The position numbers and the translations under genes are program-made. This document shows positions 1-10,893 of a stretch of 64,000 nt of DNA, piece by piece. Each line of letters opens with the position of its first letter. Positions within the stretch are counted from its first letter, which is position 1. Below the pieces are notes generated by a model that saw only the letters and a list, made by a program, of their open reading frames with translations, ran no database searches and was not told where the DNA came from. Location: positions 7,728,468 through 7,792,467 of the forward strand of contig NC_065916.1 of NCBI RefSeq assembly GCF_905147045.1, read 5' to 3'. This DNA comes from Nymphalis io (Eukaryota > Arthropoda > Insecta > Lepidoptera > Nymphalidae).

Positions 1-337
1 TAACCATCCGTATAGTTACCTATTAGCATTATATCCCGATATTACTAAGCCAATGTGATTCAAAGATACTCCACGCCACTCTGTAGTCCATTATATAGAA
101 ACAAACGGGCCACCTGTGTTCGCACGCCCGCGTCCTTTACCACCGGATAAATTTGAAAAGGTAAAGACTGAATTCCAAAGGATGCAAGACATGGGCATAT
201 GTAGACCAAGCAAGAGTAACTGGTCTTCTCCACTTCATGTAGTAGTCAAGAAAAATGGAGAATTACGACCGTGCGGAGACTATCGGCGTTTAAACTTTAT
301 TACTAAGCCGGTCAGATATCCGATTCCTCATATACAG
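1..337 (+). pseudogene. Ty3/gypsy reverse transcriptase fragment (copy 1)
   Basis: The reading frame gives the N-terminal fingers of a gypsy-type reverse transcriptase, including VVKKNGELRPCGDYRRLN and then RYPIPHIQ. An in-frame TGA lies near base 57. The fragment ends at about base 337, before the palm and its catalytic YxDD box, where unrelated pogo tail sequence starts. It is a dead remnant of an LTR retrotransposon. Confidence 0.85.
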
Positions 338-339
338 CA

Positions 340-825
340 TTGTGCATACTTAATACAATACAAACGAGAAAGGGTGGAATTAAGCAACATGCAAAAGTTT
401 TAACGTATACACCATTAAAAGATAGTCTTTTAGAAAAGGAAAATAAGAAAAAAGAGAAAGCAGAGAAAGAAAAATACAAAACTGAAGGTAAGAAGGCAAA
501 AAAATGTAAGAGAAAAATGGAAGACAAAATAACTACTGCGAAAGCAAAGAAAACGCAAAAACAAAGAAACAAGGCTAAAAGACGTGTTTTACAAGACATC
601 CAATCGACCTCCGAGTCAGATTCAAGCCTCCATAACATTTGTGACGACGATGAAGATGATGACCTGGAAAATAGAGATGGGATTGGTACTAGTACCTGCC
701 TTATTTGTACAGAGTTCGGGCGCAACAAAGAGATCTGGTACAGATGTACGGTGTGTGGGCTGTGGGCACACGCAGACTGCACCGGATGGGATTCAGCAGA
801 AGGATATGTGTGTGACAACTGTTAG
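340..825 (+). pseudogene. pogo-type transposase C-terminal tail with PHD-like finger (copy 1)
   Basis: The frame encodes a very lysine-rich stretch (residues about 25-90), then an acidic segment, then a cysteine-rich end with CLIC, CTVCGLWAHADC and CDNC spacing, a PHD-like zinc finger. The same finger type ends the pogo-like transposase at 20.6 kb. In known pogo/Tigger-like insect transposases such a finger follows the DDE domain; here the DDE domain is missing, so this is a tail fragment. The start is not defined, because there is no convincing ATG. Stop codon at 823-825. Confidence 0.7.
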
Positions 826-1069
826 AATCTGTTGACTCCCATTACCCAATGCGTGACCACAATTACCCGCATGTGTGGGCAATAGTGGTCAAAGTGATTT
901 TTTTCTTTAAGTCATATAATTAAGAAAGTTGGTCACCAAAGTAAATGAAACTCGTCAGACTGATAGCTGATTAAGTAAACTATGTTAAAAACTTATATTA
1001 ATAAATATTACTACAAAGACCTGTGTTTTGGAGAGATTATTGCTTAAGTGACTCCCATTACCCACTCCT

Positions 1070-1265
1070 CCCCACTGTGCCGTGTGCACATAGGTATTTA
1101 ATTTTGTAACACTATATTTTTGTAATAAGATAGTCGTGCTCGATGTTGGAACTTCTCTGTACAGTCAGTCATACTGTAGAAAGCGCAATAAAGAGACGTA
1201 AAAATTGGATTCGTGGTTTGTTCTGCACCTCTTATAATATTTAATTAAATTATAAAAAATACCTA
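1070..1265 (+). repeat. LTR-like segment with polyadenylation signal (copy 1)
   Basis: The segment lies between the pogo tail and gypsy-like gag sequence. It holds an AATAAA at 1187-1192 followed by a T/G-rich stretch, as expected for the R-U5 part of an LTR. No second LTR copy was found beyond the duplication partner at 5547-5742, so the boundaries are approximate. This could also be a 3' flank of the pogo element. Confidence 0.35.
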
Positions 1266-1872
1266 CAGTAAAGGTATAAGTGCTAGGCAAGATAGATTTC
1301 GCGAAAACCATATAAAGACTATTCAAGGCATTAAAGATATACAGGATAAAATAGTTAAGATAAAACTTTATTCTTTGAATTCAGAGACGCACTCTCGAAT
1401 GAAAAGGCAGTCGGATTTTCATTGCAGAAATCAGTACAAGTTGTCGCAGTTACAACTCAAACCAGAACTCAGAGTACGCAAACTCCGAATTAATACAAAG
1501 CACATTACGGCAATTCGAAATATTCACATTACATAACGGATTTTATCTAAACGACTGGATTACACACACATGACCACAAAAAACGGCCTCGTGGAAAAAC
1601 CAGTGACAATACGACGATTTTAGCTGCACATCTATAAGATAAGCATCCTCATGCGTTTTTGAAACTTAAAAATACAAACGCAAGGTCAAGTGAAGTGAAT
1701 ATAACACCAAGGGCACTCAGAACCTAAACGAATGACAACAAGAACCAGTTCACCCGTTTCTTCGACTAATTACTAATGAACCTGCCGAGATAGAAAATGA
1801 CATTATGGAGTAGTCTGAATCTGCGATTTACGATGATACTGGTGTAAGTATTTTATTTGTGGTAAAGGTAAT

Positions 1873-1890
1873 TGGCGCAGTCGGTAGGAT
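1873..1890 (+). promoter_or_regulatory. Candidate retroelement primer binding site
   Basis: The 18 bases starting TGGCGCAGTCGGTAGG resemble the site directly after the 5' LTR of some insect gypsy elements. The same string is at 6350-6367 in copy 2. Gag-like sequence lies downstream, which supports the reading. The matching tRNA was not identified. Confidence 0.4.
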
Positions 1891-2362
1891 ACTTGAAGCA
1901 GTCCTGAATACATCCAGGACCAAGACGCGCTCCAGGAAGACCCAAAGCAGCCGCTTACACGCTAAAGTGTTTTATCAAGTATCGGAATCTACGTGTACGC
2001 AGCTGAGGACGCACTTAGCAATCAGTGCAGCGAAAAACCAGAGACGACACATATAAGTGCTTTGAACTTTTTCTACTTCGTGTTGCCTATCCTTTCCACA
2101 CCATTTTCCACCCAAGAAAAATCGGGGAAGAACCTGCCTCTTCAAGGCAATACGGTAGATGTTAATTGGAGTTTAGAGGAATCAAATTTAGATTCAACCA
2201 CTGTTTTAAACGAGGAATTTAATTGCCCCCTAATATAAATTTAAATAGTTCTACGTTAGGATTAGAAAATAATTTTACTATGGACCCAGACAGTGATTAA
2301 GGCCCCCTAATGTTCTTACACGCTTTATTTGGATTTGTTACCAGATAGTTTTAACTTACCTC

Positions 2363-2635
2363 ATGAATGAAACAGGTTATGAGGTAAGCAATGTATGTTT
2401 TATTCATCGGATTTCAAGTAAAATTACTGGTCCCACAGCTAGGATTATTAATTCCAATGGAATATTACAAAGCTGGCTGGGCATTAGGAACGCCTTAATA
2501 AATAACTTTGCGGACCAAATGGAAGAAACTGCACTATATAACGACTTATCAATAATCTCTCAAGGCAACGACACCCCGCAACAGTTTAACGACAAATGTC
2601 AAAACCTTTTTAGTGCCATTATGACATACGCGTAG
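2363..2635 (+). pseudogene. gypsy-type gag fragment (copy 1)
   Basis: The frame encodes a 90-residue piece with the segments FADQMEETALYNDLS and GNDTPQQFNDKCQNLFS, which I recognise as the capsid region of a Ty3/gypsy gag family common in insects. Upstream frames (1261-2240) hold further gag-like sequence broken by many stops. No nucleocapsid zinc knuckle or protease follows. It is a decayed remnant. Confidence 0.7.
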
Positions 2636-3100
2636 TTTTCCGACCGTGAAAAAAAATGTAGGTATTATTTGGCATGTGACGATGCACAGCATCCGTGAGA
2701 GTGCGTTGTATACTTTCCTCTCCTGTTTCTGGTATTTAGTGTGAGGATGTGACGTCACGTCTGCTCCCCACCATTTGATTGGTCCCAGGGTGGCAGTTAG
2801 CCGTTTTGCTTTCATAGCGTCGTTACTTCTCTTAGTGTAAACATCTATTTTTGATCAGTGTTTTGAGGTTCTTTTAGTGATTATTTAATTAAAAAAATTA
2901 CTGTTTTAACAAGAATTTAATCCAGTATAATTAATGAGTAGTGAAAGTGAAGTGGAAAATGTGCACTTGGACCATATTGGTTTACGTGGTACGAGGTTTC
3001 CCGAAAACGATTGAAAGCAACTGAAATCCGTGCTCCGTTTCAATTAGAAATAGAGAGAAAAATACGATGTTATTGGAAGCTGACTTAGCAGATGGTAGGG

Positions 3101-3179
3101 ATAGTTTACACGGAGCCAACACTGGCTGCCAATAAGACTCGCAGCCAGTGCTGGCTTGGTATTGGCCTTGTGTAAACAG
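3101..3179. repeat. Palindromic Harbinger-like terminal repeats
   Basis: The segment begins GTTTACAC and ends in the complementary GTGTAAAC. Between them it carries several inverted copies of a CAGCCAGTGCTGGCT-like motif; a further copy lies at 3190-3212. This fold-back structure sits exactly where copy 1 of the mosaic is interrupted and just upstream of a MADF start. It is therefore most likely the terminus of a PIF/Harbinger element or a derived MITE. Confidence 0.5.
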
Positions 3180-3382
3180 TTTTTCAAGCCAAGCCAGCGC
3201 TGGCTGCCAACGCAGGCGAGAATAGAGCGACCGTCTATTTTTCTAGCCAGTGACCTCCGCCCGCGTACCCTTCGACCCCCGCGCCAGCGTTGCGGACACG
3301 TGTAGACAAGTCTCGCCAGTCACTGGCGAACGTCCGTACGGTGTGTGTTCTTTGTTGTTTTATTTGGAATTTCTGCGACAAA

Positions 3383-3505
3383 ATGCCGAGAAAATTCAAC
3401 GAAGAGGATACTTTGAAATTCGTACAACTTTATAGAGAGCACGAATGCTTGTGGGATTGTAGTGTAGTATATAAGCAGATGACACATGGTATTGAGGGGC
3501 AGTAA
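3383..3505 (+). pseudogene. PIF/Harbinger MADF-domain protein, N-terminal fragment
   Basis: Starting from the ATG at 3383 the frame encodes 40 residues beginning MPRKFNEEDTLKFVQLY, the first helix of a MADF (Adf-1 type SANT/Myb-like) DNA-binding domain. It stops at 3503 before the domain is complete. Such MADF or MADF-BESS proteins are the usual second protein of insect Harbinger transposons. The adjacent palindromic ends support that source. Confidence 0.55.
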
Positions 3506-3559
3506 TAAATTTATCTTCAAACCTGAAACATCTACTTTATTTACCTAGTCCCGTCCTTA

Positions 3560-3585
3560 CATGGCGACAATGTCATTTATGGTTC
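3560..3585 (+). promoter_or_regulatory. Possible second primer binding site
   Basis: TGGCGACAATGTC follows a likely LTR end about 3560 and precedes the small ORF at 3689. It resembles the TGGCGACCGTGAC-type site of some gypsy elements but differs at several bases. Low-confidence call based on position and partial similarity only. Confidence 0.25.
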
Positions 3586-3688
3586 GGTTTCGGGTTCTAA
3601 CGAAGTGCAGTATAACAATATAATGTCGCTCTGTGTAATATTGGACATTCGTGTAATTGTTCGAACGTTAGTAGCGTCATAATACAAA

Positions 3689-3988
3689 ATGGGCAAAGAA
3701 CAAAGTAAAGAACAAATTGTGATTGCACAAAATGCCGCAGGAGGCGTGAATTCGGCCGACGTGGAGCTAATACACCAAAATCAGAAAGTGACAAATATAA
3801 TTTTGGGTATTTTTCTTTTACTTTTAATTTTGGTGGCAAAGTTTGCCATATATAAATTATATAAACGCTGCCACATAAACTGGATGCGCCAGGAGCGCTT
3901 TCAGACGTTCGAGGCGTGGACCAGAGACTGGAGAAAGAAATCAGGAACGTGTCGTTTAGCCTGGAGACGCATCAATAGATGCTTATAA
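3689..3988 (+). CDS. Small ORF with myristoylation-like N-terminus and one membrane segment
   Basis: A 99-residue ORF starts MGKEQSKE, a good N-myristoylation consensus (Gly2, Ser6). One strongly hydrophobic stretch (about residues 33-50, TNIILGIFLLLLILVAKF) is followed by a very basic, Trp-containing tail. A short membrane-anchored protein is the natural reading. I recall comparable small ORFs in leaders of insect LTR retroelements, and a possible primer site lies just upstream, so this is probably TE-encoded. No catalytic motif is visible. It may be a frameshifted remnant, since the tail after residue 65 is of low quality. Confidence 0.4.
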   Translation: MGKEQSKEQIVIAQNAAGGVNSADVELIHQNQKVTNIILGIFLLLLILVAKFAIYKLYKRCHINWMRQERFQTFEAWTRDWRKKSGTCRLAWRRINRCL

Positions 3989-4198
3989 AAAAAAATAGGA
4001 GTGTAAAAGTGTGAAAAATATACAAAAGGAGAAGTGAAATAGTGTCATCAGCAAAGGTGTTATGGTATTATAGACAATAGATATATTCATATTTTATCAT
4101 TATTTTTAAGTGTATATTTTTAAGCCATTTTTTGTTATTTTTCTTAGTGCGTCAAAATTTGTTCCCTAAATAAAATAAACAAATAGTAATTAAAAAAA

Positions 4199-4814
4199 GG
4201 CACGGGCACCTCCGCACCACGGGTACGCAGCTAATGGGACCGAAATAAAAACATATGGTGTAAAAACTCTTTTTTTAGATTTAAATTTACGGCGACCCTA
4301 CCGTTGGACTTTCGTTATAGCAGATGTAAATCAACCAATTTTAGGCGCAGACTTTTTAAGCCACCATAAATTAGTAGTAGACGTATTTAGGAAGAAACTA
4401 ATAGACGAAATGACGAATTTATCTGTGTTAGCGTCAGTGAGATTAGATGGTCAAGGATCGATAACAACAATAAACTCTAACCATCCGTATAGTTACCTAT
4501 TAGCATTATATCCCGATATTACTAAGCCAATGTGATTCAAAGATACTCCACGCCACTCTGTAGTCCATTATATAGAAACAAACGGGCCACCTGTGTTCGC
4601 ACGCCCGCGTCCTTTACCACCGGATAAATTTGAAAAGGTAAAGACTGAATTCCAAAGGATGCAAGACATGGGCATATGTAGACCAAGCAAGAGTAACTGG
4701 TCTTCTCCACTTCATGTAGTAGTCAAGAAAAATGGAGAATTACGACCGTGCGGAGACTATCGGCGTTTAAACTTTATTACTAAGCCGGTCAGATATCCGA
4801 TTCCTCATATACAG
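4199..4814 (+). pseudogene. Ty3/gypsy protease C-terminus and RT fragment (copy 2)
   Basis: A single frame runs from about 4199 through the C-terminal part of an aspartic protease (motif QPILGADFLSHH, the usual ILGxDFL box) into the RT fingers, with one TGA near 4534. The N-terminal DTG active-site motif of the protease is absent. The RT ends before the palm, at the same junction as in copy 1. The poly-A-like run at about 4192-4198 marks an abrupt left boundary. No integrase or RNase H is present. Confidence 0.85.
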
Positions 4815-4816
4815 CA

Positions 4817-5302
4817 TTGTGCATACTTAATACAATACAAACGAGAAAGGGTGGAATTAAGCAACATGCAAAAGTTTTAACGTATACACCATTAAAAGAT
4901 AGTCTTTTAGAAAAGGAAAATAAGAAAAAAGAGAAAGCAGAGAAAGAAAAATACAAAACTGAAGGTAAGAAGGCAAAAAAATGTAAGAGAAAAATGGAAG
5001 ACAAAATAACTACTGCGAAAGCAAAGAAAACGCAAAAACAAAGAAACAAGGCTAAAAGACGTGTTTTACAAGACATCCAATCGACCTCCGAGTCAGATTC
5101 AAGCCTCCATAACATTTGTGACGACGATGAAGATGATGACCTGGAAAATAGAGATGGGATTGGTACTAGTACCTGCCTTATTTGTACAGAGTTCGGGCGC
5201 AACAAAGAGATCTGGTACAGATGTACGGTGTGTGGGCTGTGGGCACACGCAGACTGCACCGGATGGGATTCAGCAGAAGGATATGTGTGTGACAACTGTT
5301 AG
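4817..5302 (+). pseudogene. pogo-type transposase tail with PHD-like finger (copy 2)
   Basis: Identical in translation to the fragment at 340-825: Lys-rich segment, acidic segment, CxxC...H...C finger, same stop. Perfect conservation of a non-functional tail is explained by the recent duplication rather than by selection. Confidence 0.7.
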
Positions 5303-6839
5303 AATCTGTTGACTCCCATTACCCAATGCGTGACCACAATTACCCGCATGTGTGGGCAATAGTGGTCAAAGTGATTTTTTTCTTTAAGTCATATAATTAA
5401 GAAAGTTGGTCACCAAAGTAAATGAAACTCGTCAGACTGATAGCTGATTAAGTAAACTATGTTAAAAACTTATATTAATAAATATTACTACAAAGACCTG
5501 TGTTTTGGAGAGATTATTGCTTAAGTGACTCCCATTACCCACTCCTCCCCACTGTGCCGTGTGCACATAGGTATTTAATTTTGTAACACTATATTTTTGT
5601 AATAAGATAGTCGTGCTCGATGTTGGAACTTCTCTGTACAGTCAGTCATACTGTAGAAAGCGCAATAAAGAGACGTAAAAATTGGATTCGTGGTTTGTTC
5701 TGCACCTCTTATAATATTTAATTAAATTATAAAAAATACCTACAGTAAAGGTAGAAGTGCTAGGCAAGATAGATTTCGCGAAAACCATATAAAGACTATT
5801 CAAGGCATTAAAGATATACAGGATAAAATAGTTAAGATAAAACTTTATTCTTTGAATTCAGAGACGCACTCTCGAATGAAAAGGCAGTCGGATTTTCATT
5901 GCAGAAATCAGTACAAGTTGTCGCAGTTACAACTCAAACCAGAACTCAGAGTACGCAAACTCCGAATTAATACAAAGCACATTACGGCAATTCGAAATAT
6001 TCACATTACATAACGGATTTTATCTAAACGACTGGATTACACACACATGACCACAAAAAACGGCCTCGTGGAAAAACCAGTGACAATACGACGATTTTAG
6101 CTGCACATCTATAAGATAAGCATCCTCATGCGTTTTTGAAACTTAAAAATACAAACGCAAGGTCAAGTGAAGTGAATATAACACCAAGGGCACTCAGAAC
6201 CTAAACGAATGACAACAAGAACCAGTTCACCCGTTTCTTCGACTAATTACTAATGAACCTGCCGAGATAGAAAATGACATTATGGAGTAGTCTGAATCTG
6301 CGATTTACGATGATACTGGTGTAAGTATTTTATTTGTGGTAAAGGTAATTGGCGCAGTCGGTAGGATATTTGAAGCAGTCCTGAATACATCCAGAACCAA
6401 GACGCGCTCCAGGAAGACCCAAAACAGCCGCTTACACGCTAAAGTGTTTTATCAAGTATCGGAATCTACGTGTACGCAGCTGAGGACGCACTTAGCAATC
6501 AGTGCAGCGAAAAACCAGAGACGACACATATAAGTGCTTTGAACTTTTTCTACTTCGTGTTGCCTATCCTTTTCACACCATTTTCCACCCAAGAAAAATC
6601 GGGGAAGAACCTGCCTCTTCAAGGCAATACGGTAGATGTTAATTGGAGTTTAGAGGAATCAAATTTAGATTCAACCACTGTTTTAAACGAGAAATTTAAT
6701 TGCCCCCTAATATAAATTTAAATAGTTCTACGTTAGGATTAGAAAATAATTTTACTATGGACCCAGACAGTGATTAAGGCCCCCTAATGTTCTTACACGC
6801 TTTATTTGGATTTGTTACCAGATAGTTTTAACTTACCTT

Positions 6840-7112
6840 ATGAATGAAACAGGTCATGAGGTAAGCAATGTATGTTTTATTCATCGGATTTCAAGTAAAA
6901 TTACTGGTCCCGCAGCTAGGATTATTAATTCCAATGGAATATTAGAAAGCTGGCTGGGCATTAGGAACGCCTTAATAAATAACTTTGCGGACCAAATGGA
7001 AGAAACTGCACTATATAACGACTTATCAATAACCTCTCAAGGCAACGACACCCCGCAACAGTTTAACGACAAATGTCAAAACCTTTTTAGCGCCATTATG
7101 ACATACGCGTAG
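6840..7112 (+). pseudogene. gypsy-type gag fragment (copy 2)
   Basis: Second copy of the 90-residue gag fragment, with a handful of substitutions relative to 2363-2635 (for example Y to H, T to A and Q to E). The substitutions are scattered without obvious synonymous bias by eye, as expected of neutral decay. Confidence 0.7.
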
Positions 7113-7410
7113 TTTTCCGACCGTGGAAAAAAATGTAGGTATTATTTGGCATGTGACGATGCACAGCATCCGTGAGAGTGCGTTGTATACTTTCCTCTCC
7201 TGTTTCTGGTATTTAGTGTGAGGATGTGACGTCACGTCTTCTCCCCACCATTCGATTGGTCCCAGGGTGGCAGTTAGCCGTTTTGCTTTCATAGCGTCGT
7301 TACTTCTCTTAGTGTAAACATCTATTCTTGATCAGTGTTTTGAGGTTCTTTTAGTGATTATTTAATTAAAAAAAATTACTGTTTTAACAAGAATTTAATC
7401 CAGTATAATT

Positions 7411-7731
7411 AATGAGTAGTGAAAGTGAAGTGGAAAATGTGCACTTGGACCATATTGGTTTACGTGGTACGAGATTTCCCGAAAACGATTGAAAGCAACT
7501 GAAATCCGTGCTGAGCATTTAGAAATAGAAAGAAAAAATACGAAGCTATTGGAAGCTGACTTAGCAGATGGTAAAGAAAAAGACATTCCCAGGTCAGATG
7601 AGTATCCTTTTTGATGAGTCTGTTACCAGAAATGGAGAAGCTTAATGTAATACAGAAAATGAGACAGAAATTCATTCAAGCTTTGATGGGCGAAATTAGT
7701 CTCAATCAATATCCAGGCTATCGATGATATT
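7411..7731 (+). pseudogene. MADF-BESS protein C-terminus (BESS motif), frameshifted
   Basis: The first frame (about 7480-7614) gives a charged helical region ending GKEKDIPRSDEYPF. After a one-base shift in a T run near 7610, the frame continues LMSLLPEMEKLNVIQKMR, a typical BESS motif. It then ends after QYPGYR at about 7731. BESS motifs mediate protein contacts in MADF proteins. Copy 1 (about 2935-3097) has only the part before the BESS motif. The frameshift makes it a pseudogene. Confidence 0.65.
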
Positions 7732-7932
7732 ACACTCAACCTCCTTCTGACAACGGCATAAATAATTCATAATTAAAATAAAAAAATTTAAAAACTTAAT
7801 TATAGATCAAATGACATGCCAGAACTATAATTATAATTAAAAACAAAATGGGTGATTACTAATTTGGCTATGGTACATAAAAAACATCCTAGTTAAAAAC
7901 AAATTAATACTTTTATTTAACTGTATAGATAG

Positions 7933-8130
7933 TTACGTTAAAGTTAGAAAAAGCTTTCCTATAGGTGAAACAATTTTTTTGAAATTAACTTTAGCTTTCA
8001 AGTCTTCTTGTATGTGGCCAAGTATATAACAAAAAGTTTTTATGCTTGCGCTCGTATATTCAAAAAATGTATCGGGATAGTTCCTATATTCATAATAAAG
8101 AGTGAAATTCGCCAAGTTCTCTCCGTTTCT
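7933..8130 (-). pseudogene. PIF/Harbinger transposase N-terminal fragment
   Basis: On the minus strand the frame encodes YYEYRNYPDTFFEYTSAS and, further on, ILGHIQ and VSPIGKLFLTLT. This matches the region before the DDE domain of Harbinger (HARBI1-like) transposases. It is convergent with the MADF-BESS tail at 7411-7731, the arrangement expected for one Harbinger element. The DDE domain is missing, so only a remnant remains. Confidence 0.6.
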
Positions 8131-8406
8131 GGTTAACTGGGTGCGCTACTATTCTTGACGGAATGGATATCTTGAGTTAAGAGCGCACTTGTTTCAAGGC
8201 AATACCGTGCCACTTTTGATAGGGACATTTTCATAGTTTAGCCGTTCTCTAAATACGTCCAACGCTGACGCCGCCACGGTCGCAACTAGTCTAACTGTGG
8301 CATACCACCGCAAATCACGCCGCCTATCGCGTCTCATGCCACAAGGCCAGTACATCATTCCTGCCATCACAGCTGGAATCGCCGCACTTGCGAAATTAAA
8401 TTTCAG

Positions 8407-9537
8407 CTGAGAATTCTATATTGGAACCCAGGCGGCATACGGGGCCATGTCCGGGAGCTGAGCCTACTCGCCCAGTCGCAGGATATACATATAATCCTCC
8501 TGGGCGAGACCAAGATCTCGGCCGAAATTGAGCTCCGAATCCCGAACTTCTTCGTGTATCGGCGAGATGAAGTCTCTCCCCGGGGCTACCCCTTCAGATG
8601 AACTGCAGCCCTAGTGAGGCGGGATATCATACGCGAAGAACTTGCGCATGCAACTTTTACGAGCCTACGTACGCAGGGGTGCGTGTATGCACACGCTGGT
8701 GAGATGGAGCTTCTGTTGTATGCCACCTACAAACCACCCGGACAGACATTTTGCAGCACTGATGTCCAAACGCTGTTCGACTCGCCGCTGCTTACACTGA
8801 TCGTGGGTGATTTGAATGCGAAGCACCACGCTTGGGGCTCGCGCGTCAGCACCCAGACGGGTAGGCACTTGCATGAGGACAGCGAACGTCAGGGTTACGG
8901 TGTGTTGGGTTCAGGAGCGCCGACCCACATACCGACCAACCCTACGTACCAGCCAAACGTCCTGGACATCGTGCTGCATCATGGATTTGACTGACCTATC
9001 GATGTTGAGGTAAACTATGACCTTAACACTCAGCATTTACCAATATTGGTCACAATTGCCCTCCAGCGCGATTTTATAGTGCTCCGTTCCCCACGTTTGC
9101 GGGCCGACTGGAAGCGCTACTCCTCTGAGCTCTCGGGGTTTGAGTTCACGGTCCTGATCGCGACGACTGACGACGTAGAAGGAGTTGCTTCTAAAATTTC
9201 TGGGGCGATCCAGAAAGCCAAAGAAGCAGCTACCACACACGGAGGACCGCCAAGGAGACGTCTGGACCAGCTGCCGAGCTCACTCCGAGCGAAACTGCGG
9301 AGGAAGCGGGATCTTCGCCGACTCTGGGCACGATCGCGCTGCCCGAGGGTAAAACGTGACCTCAACAAACTTGCAGAGGAAGTGTCGCGTGCGCTCGTGG
9401 CTCTCGAGGATGACTACTGGGAGGCCACCATCGATCGAGCATCCGAGCATGACACGACGCTGTTCCACCTCTGCAAGCAACTCACCGGACAAGACTCGCC
9501 TGTCTACCCGCTCCTAGATCGAGCGGGTAACAGAAGA
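8407..9537 (+). pseudogene. Non-LTR retrotransposon endonuclease and linker (ORF2 N-terminus)
   Basis: One frame of about 377 codons, interrupted by only two stops (near 8599 and 8992), encodes an APE-type endonuclease. Its motifs run in order: LYWNPGG, LLGETKIS, YATYKPPG, the catalytic GDLNAKHHAWGS, and NVLDIVLHH, followed by NTQHLPILVT. A basic linker ending at DRAGNRR follows. This is the usual start of a Jockey/R1-group ORF2. The RT is not continuous; at 9540 the sequence jumps to another LINE. The higher GC content marks it off from the AT-rich surroundings. Confidence 0.85.
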
Positions 9538-9542
9538 TAAAA

Positions 9543-9990
9543 CGTTGATATAAATTATTTATTCCGCACTGAAGATGAACTAGGAATAGGATCAAGAATT
9601 TGCAAATATTTAGAAAACTTTCGGTCGGACAGGTTTTTAAAAGTACGAACTGAAACCTTGGAAATTGGTAGATGTACAAGTCGTGGGCTAGCGCAAGGAG
9701 ATCCGTTATCGCCATTGTTATTTAATATTGTAACAATAAACATATATAAAGGCATAACTAATGTGTATGTTTCACAATACGCCGATGACTTCGTTCTTTA
9801 TTCTTCTTGCGATTTCATTATTCAATCAGTCGATAAACTACAAGTTGCGCTTAACCTGTTATCATTATTTCTCTCAAAAATAGATTTAAATATATCGACC
9901 TCTAAAAGTAAAGTTATGATTTTTAAAAATAATTTTAAGCAAGATACTATTGATTTAAAACTTAATGGAGTTTCTTTGAATACTGATAAT
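9543..9990 (+). pseudogene. Non-LTR reverse transcriptase fragment (different family)
   Basis: The frame carries RT palm motifs GLAQGDPLSPLLFNI and, further on, QYADDFVLYS, the catalytic YADD box. It runs from about 9543 and decays by about 9990. It is AT-rich, unlike the preceding GC-rich endonuclease, so the two come from different elements joined at about 9540. There is no 3' tail or poly-A. Confidence 0.8.
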
Positions 9991-10203
9991 GGCCATAATC
10001 GTCAGCTTCAATCAGTTTATTATTTTTGATCTATTGCTCATATACTGGTTTGGCCTAGTGGTAGTAGTGCTTACTTTATGTCACTCCTCATTGAACGTAT
10101 TTGGCACGAGTTCGATCCGCAGCCTGCTCGGTCAAATTTTTAAATTTATAAATTTGTTCTCTGATATTTACAATCAAATTTTCATGATGTAAATCTACCA
10201 CAG

Positions 10204-10350
10204 AGGGTGCCACCGAGAAATTAACTTGTACGAATTGTGGTCAATGTTATCACTATCAATCTATAAATCCGTCTAACAAAAATAGAGACACCGATCTAAC
10301 GAAAGATTTTAAGTTAAAATGGATTTGCTTACAATGTTCACTATATTAAC
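10204..10350 (+). pseudogene. PHD-like finger fragment of a LINE ORF1
   Basis: The frame gives CTNCGQCYHYQ, then LKWICLQC, spacing typical of the PHD-like finger in ORF1 of some insect LINEs, but one expected cysteine is replaced by serine. A Gln/Ser-rich stretch (10451-10636) follows in another frame. It is a short fragment with no clear start. Confidence 0.4.
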
Positions 10351-10689
10351 CGAAACCATCCAAGAAAGAAAATAAAGAAAGAAAGAAGATGAAGAATAAA
10401 GCAACACCTAGGATAAAAATTAAGAGTTCATCAGGAAAACAGAGTGTCAAGTGCCCCAAGTCCAATCCACGAGTTCTCAACAGATGCAGCAACAAGACCA
10501 ATCCTCAAGTGCAGAAAAAGTGCAGTCAAAAATAAAGGTACAAGTCCAAGCAACAAATACAAAACCTGATAATATAGTGCCATCAACAAGATCGCAACAA
10601 TCTAACGAAGCCCACCTCCCACCTGTGCAAAAATAATTAAAGAAATTCTTCCATCACCTTTAAAGTCACCAATTGCTTCTAAAAGAATT

Positions 10690-10893
10690 CGTAAAGTTTC
10701 AAAACTGGTCTTGCATTTAACATCACCTCAGAGTAAGACTACTCTCTTCGAAAAAGAAACAAAGAAGAAATTTAAGGTAGACAATAAAACCAAGAGGACT
10801 GGATACAATGCAACAGATGTCAAGGGTTGGCTCATAAAGCATGTGCGGACATTCCTGAATGTGGTGGCAACTTCATATGCGATCGATACATGA
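10690..10893 (+). other. Unrecognised basic ORF
   Basis: A 60-70 residue frame rich in Lys and Thr, including KKKFKVDNKTKRTGYN and DVKGWLIKHVRTFLN, ends at 10893. I do not recognise a family. It sits between LINE fragments and is probably part of a decayed element. Confidence 0.25.

Larger units (their letters stand above)
1..3097. repeat. Copy 1 of a 4,477-bp-period duplicated TE mosaic
   Basis: Bases 1 to about 3097 recur at 4478 to about 7575 with a constant offset of 4,477. Only scattered single-base differences are seen, few in the first half and more in the second half. The copy carries, in order, a gypsy RT fragment, a pogo tail, an LTR-like segment, a primer-site-like sequence, gag fragments and the start of a MADF-BESS tail. 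Similarity stops abruptly at about 3097, where a different sequence with palindromic Harbinger-like ends begins. The copy may extend left of the window. Confidence 0.95.
4478..7575. repeat. Copy 2 of the duplicated TE mosaic
   Basis: This copy has the same order of fragments as bases 1-3097. It is preceded here by the protease part of the gypsy element (4199-4477), which copy 1 cannot show because the window starts inside it. It is followed by the full BESS tail that copy 1 lacks. All internal junctions between element families are shared, so the mosaic formed before it was duplicated. Confidence 0.95.

Noticed and set aside
312..818. 168-codon minus-strand ORF opposite the pogo tail (and 4789-5295)
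   Set aside because: It is the complement of a Lys-rich coding sequence, giving Phe/Ser/Leu-rich noise; no domain.
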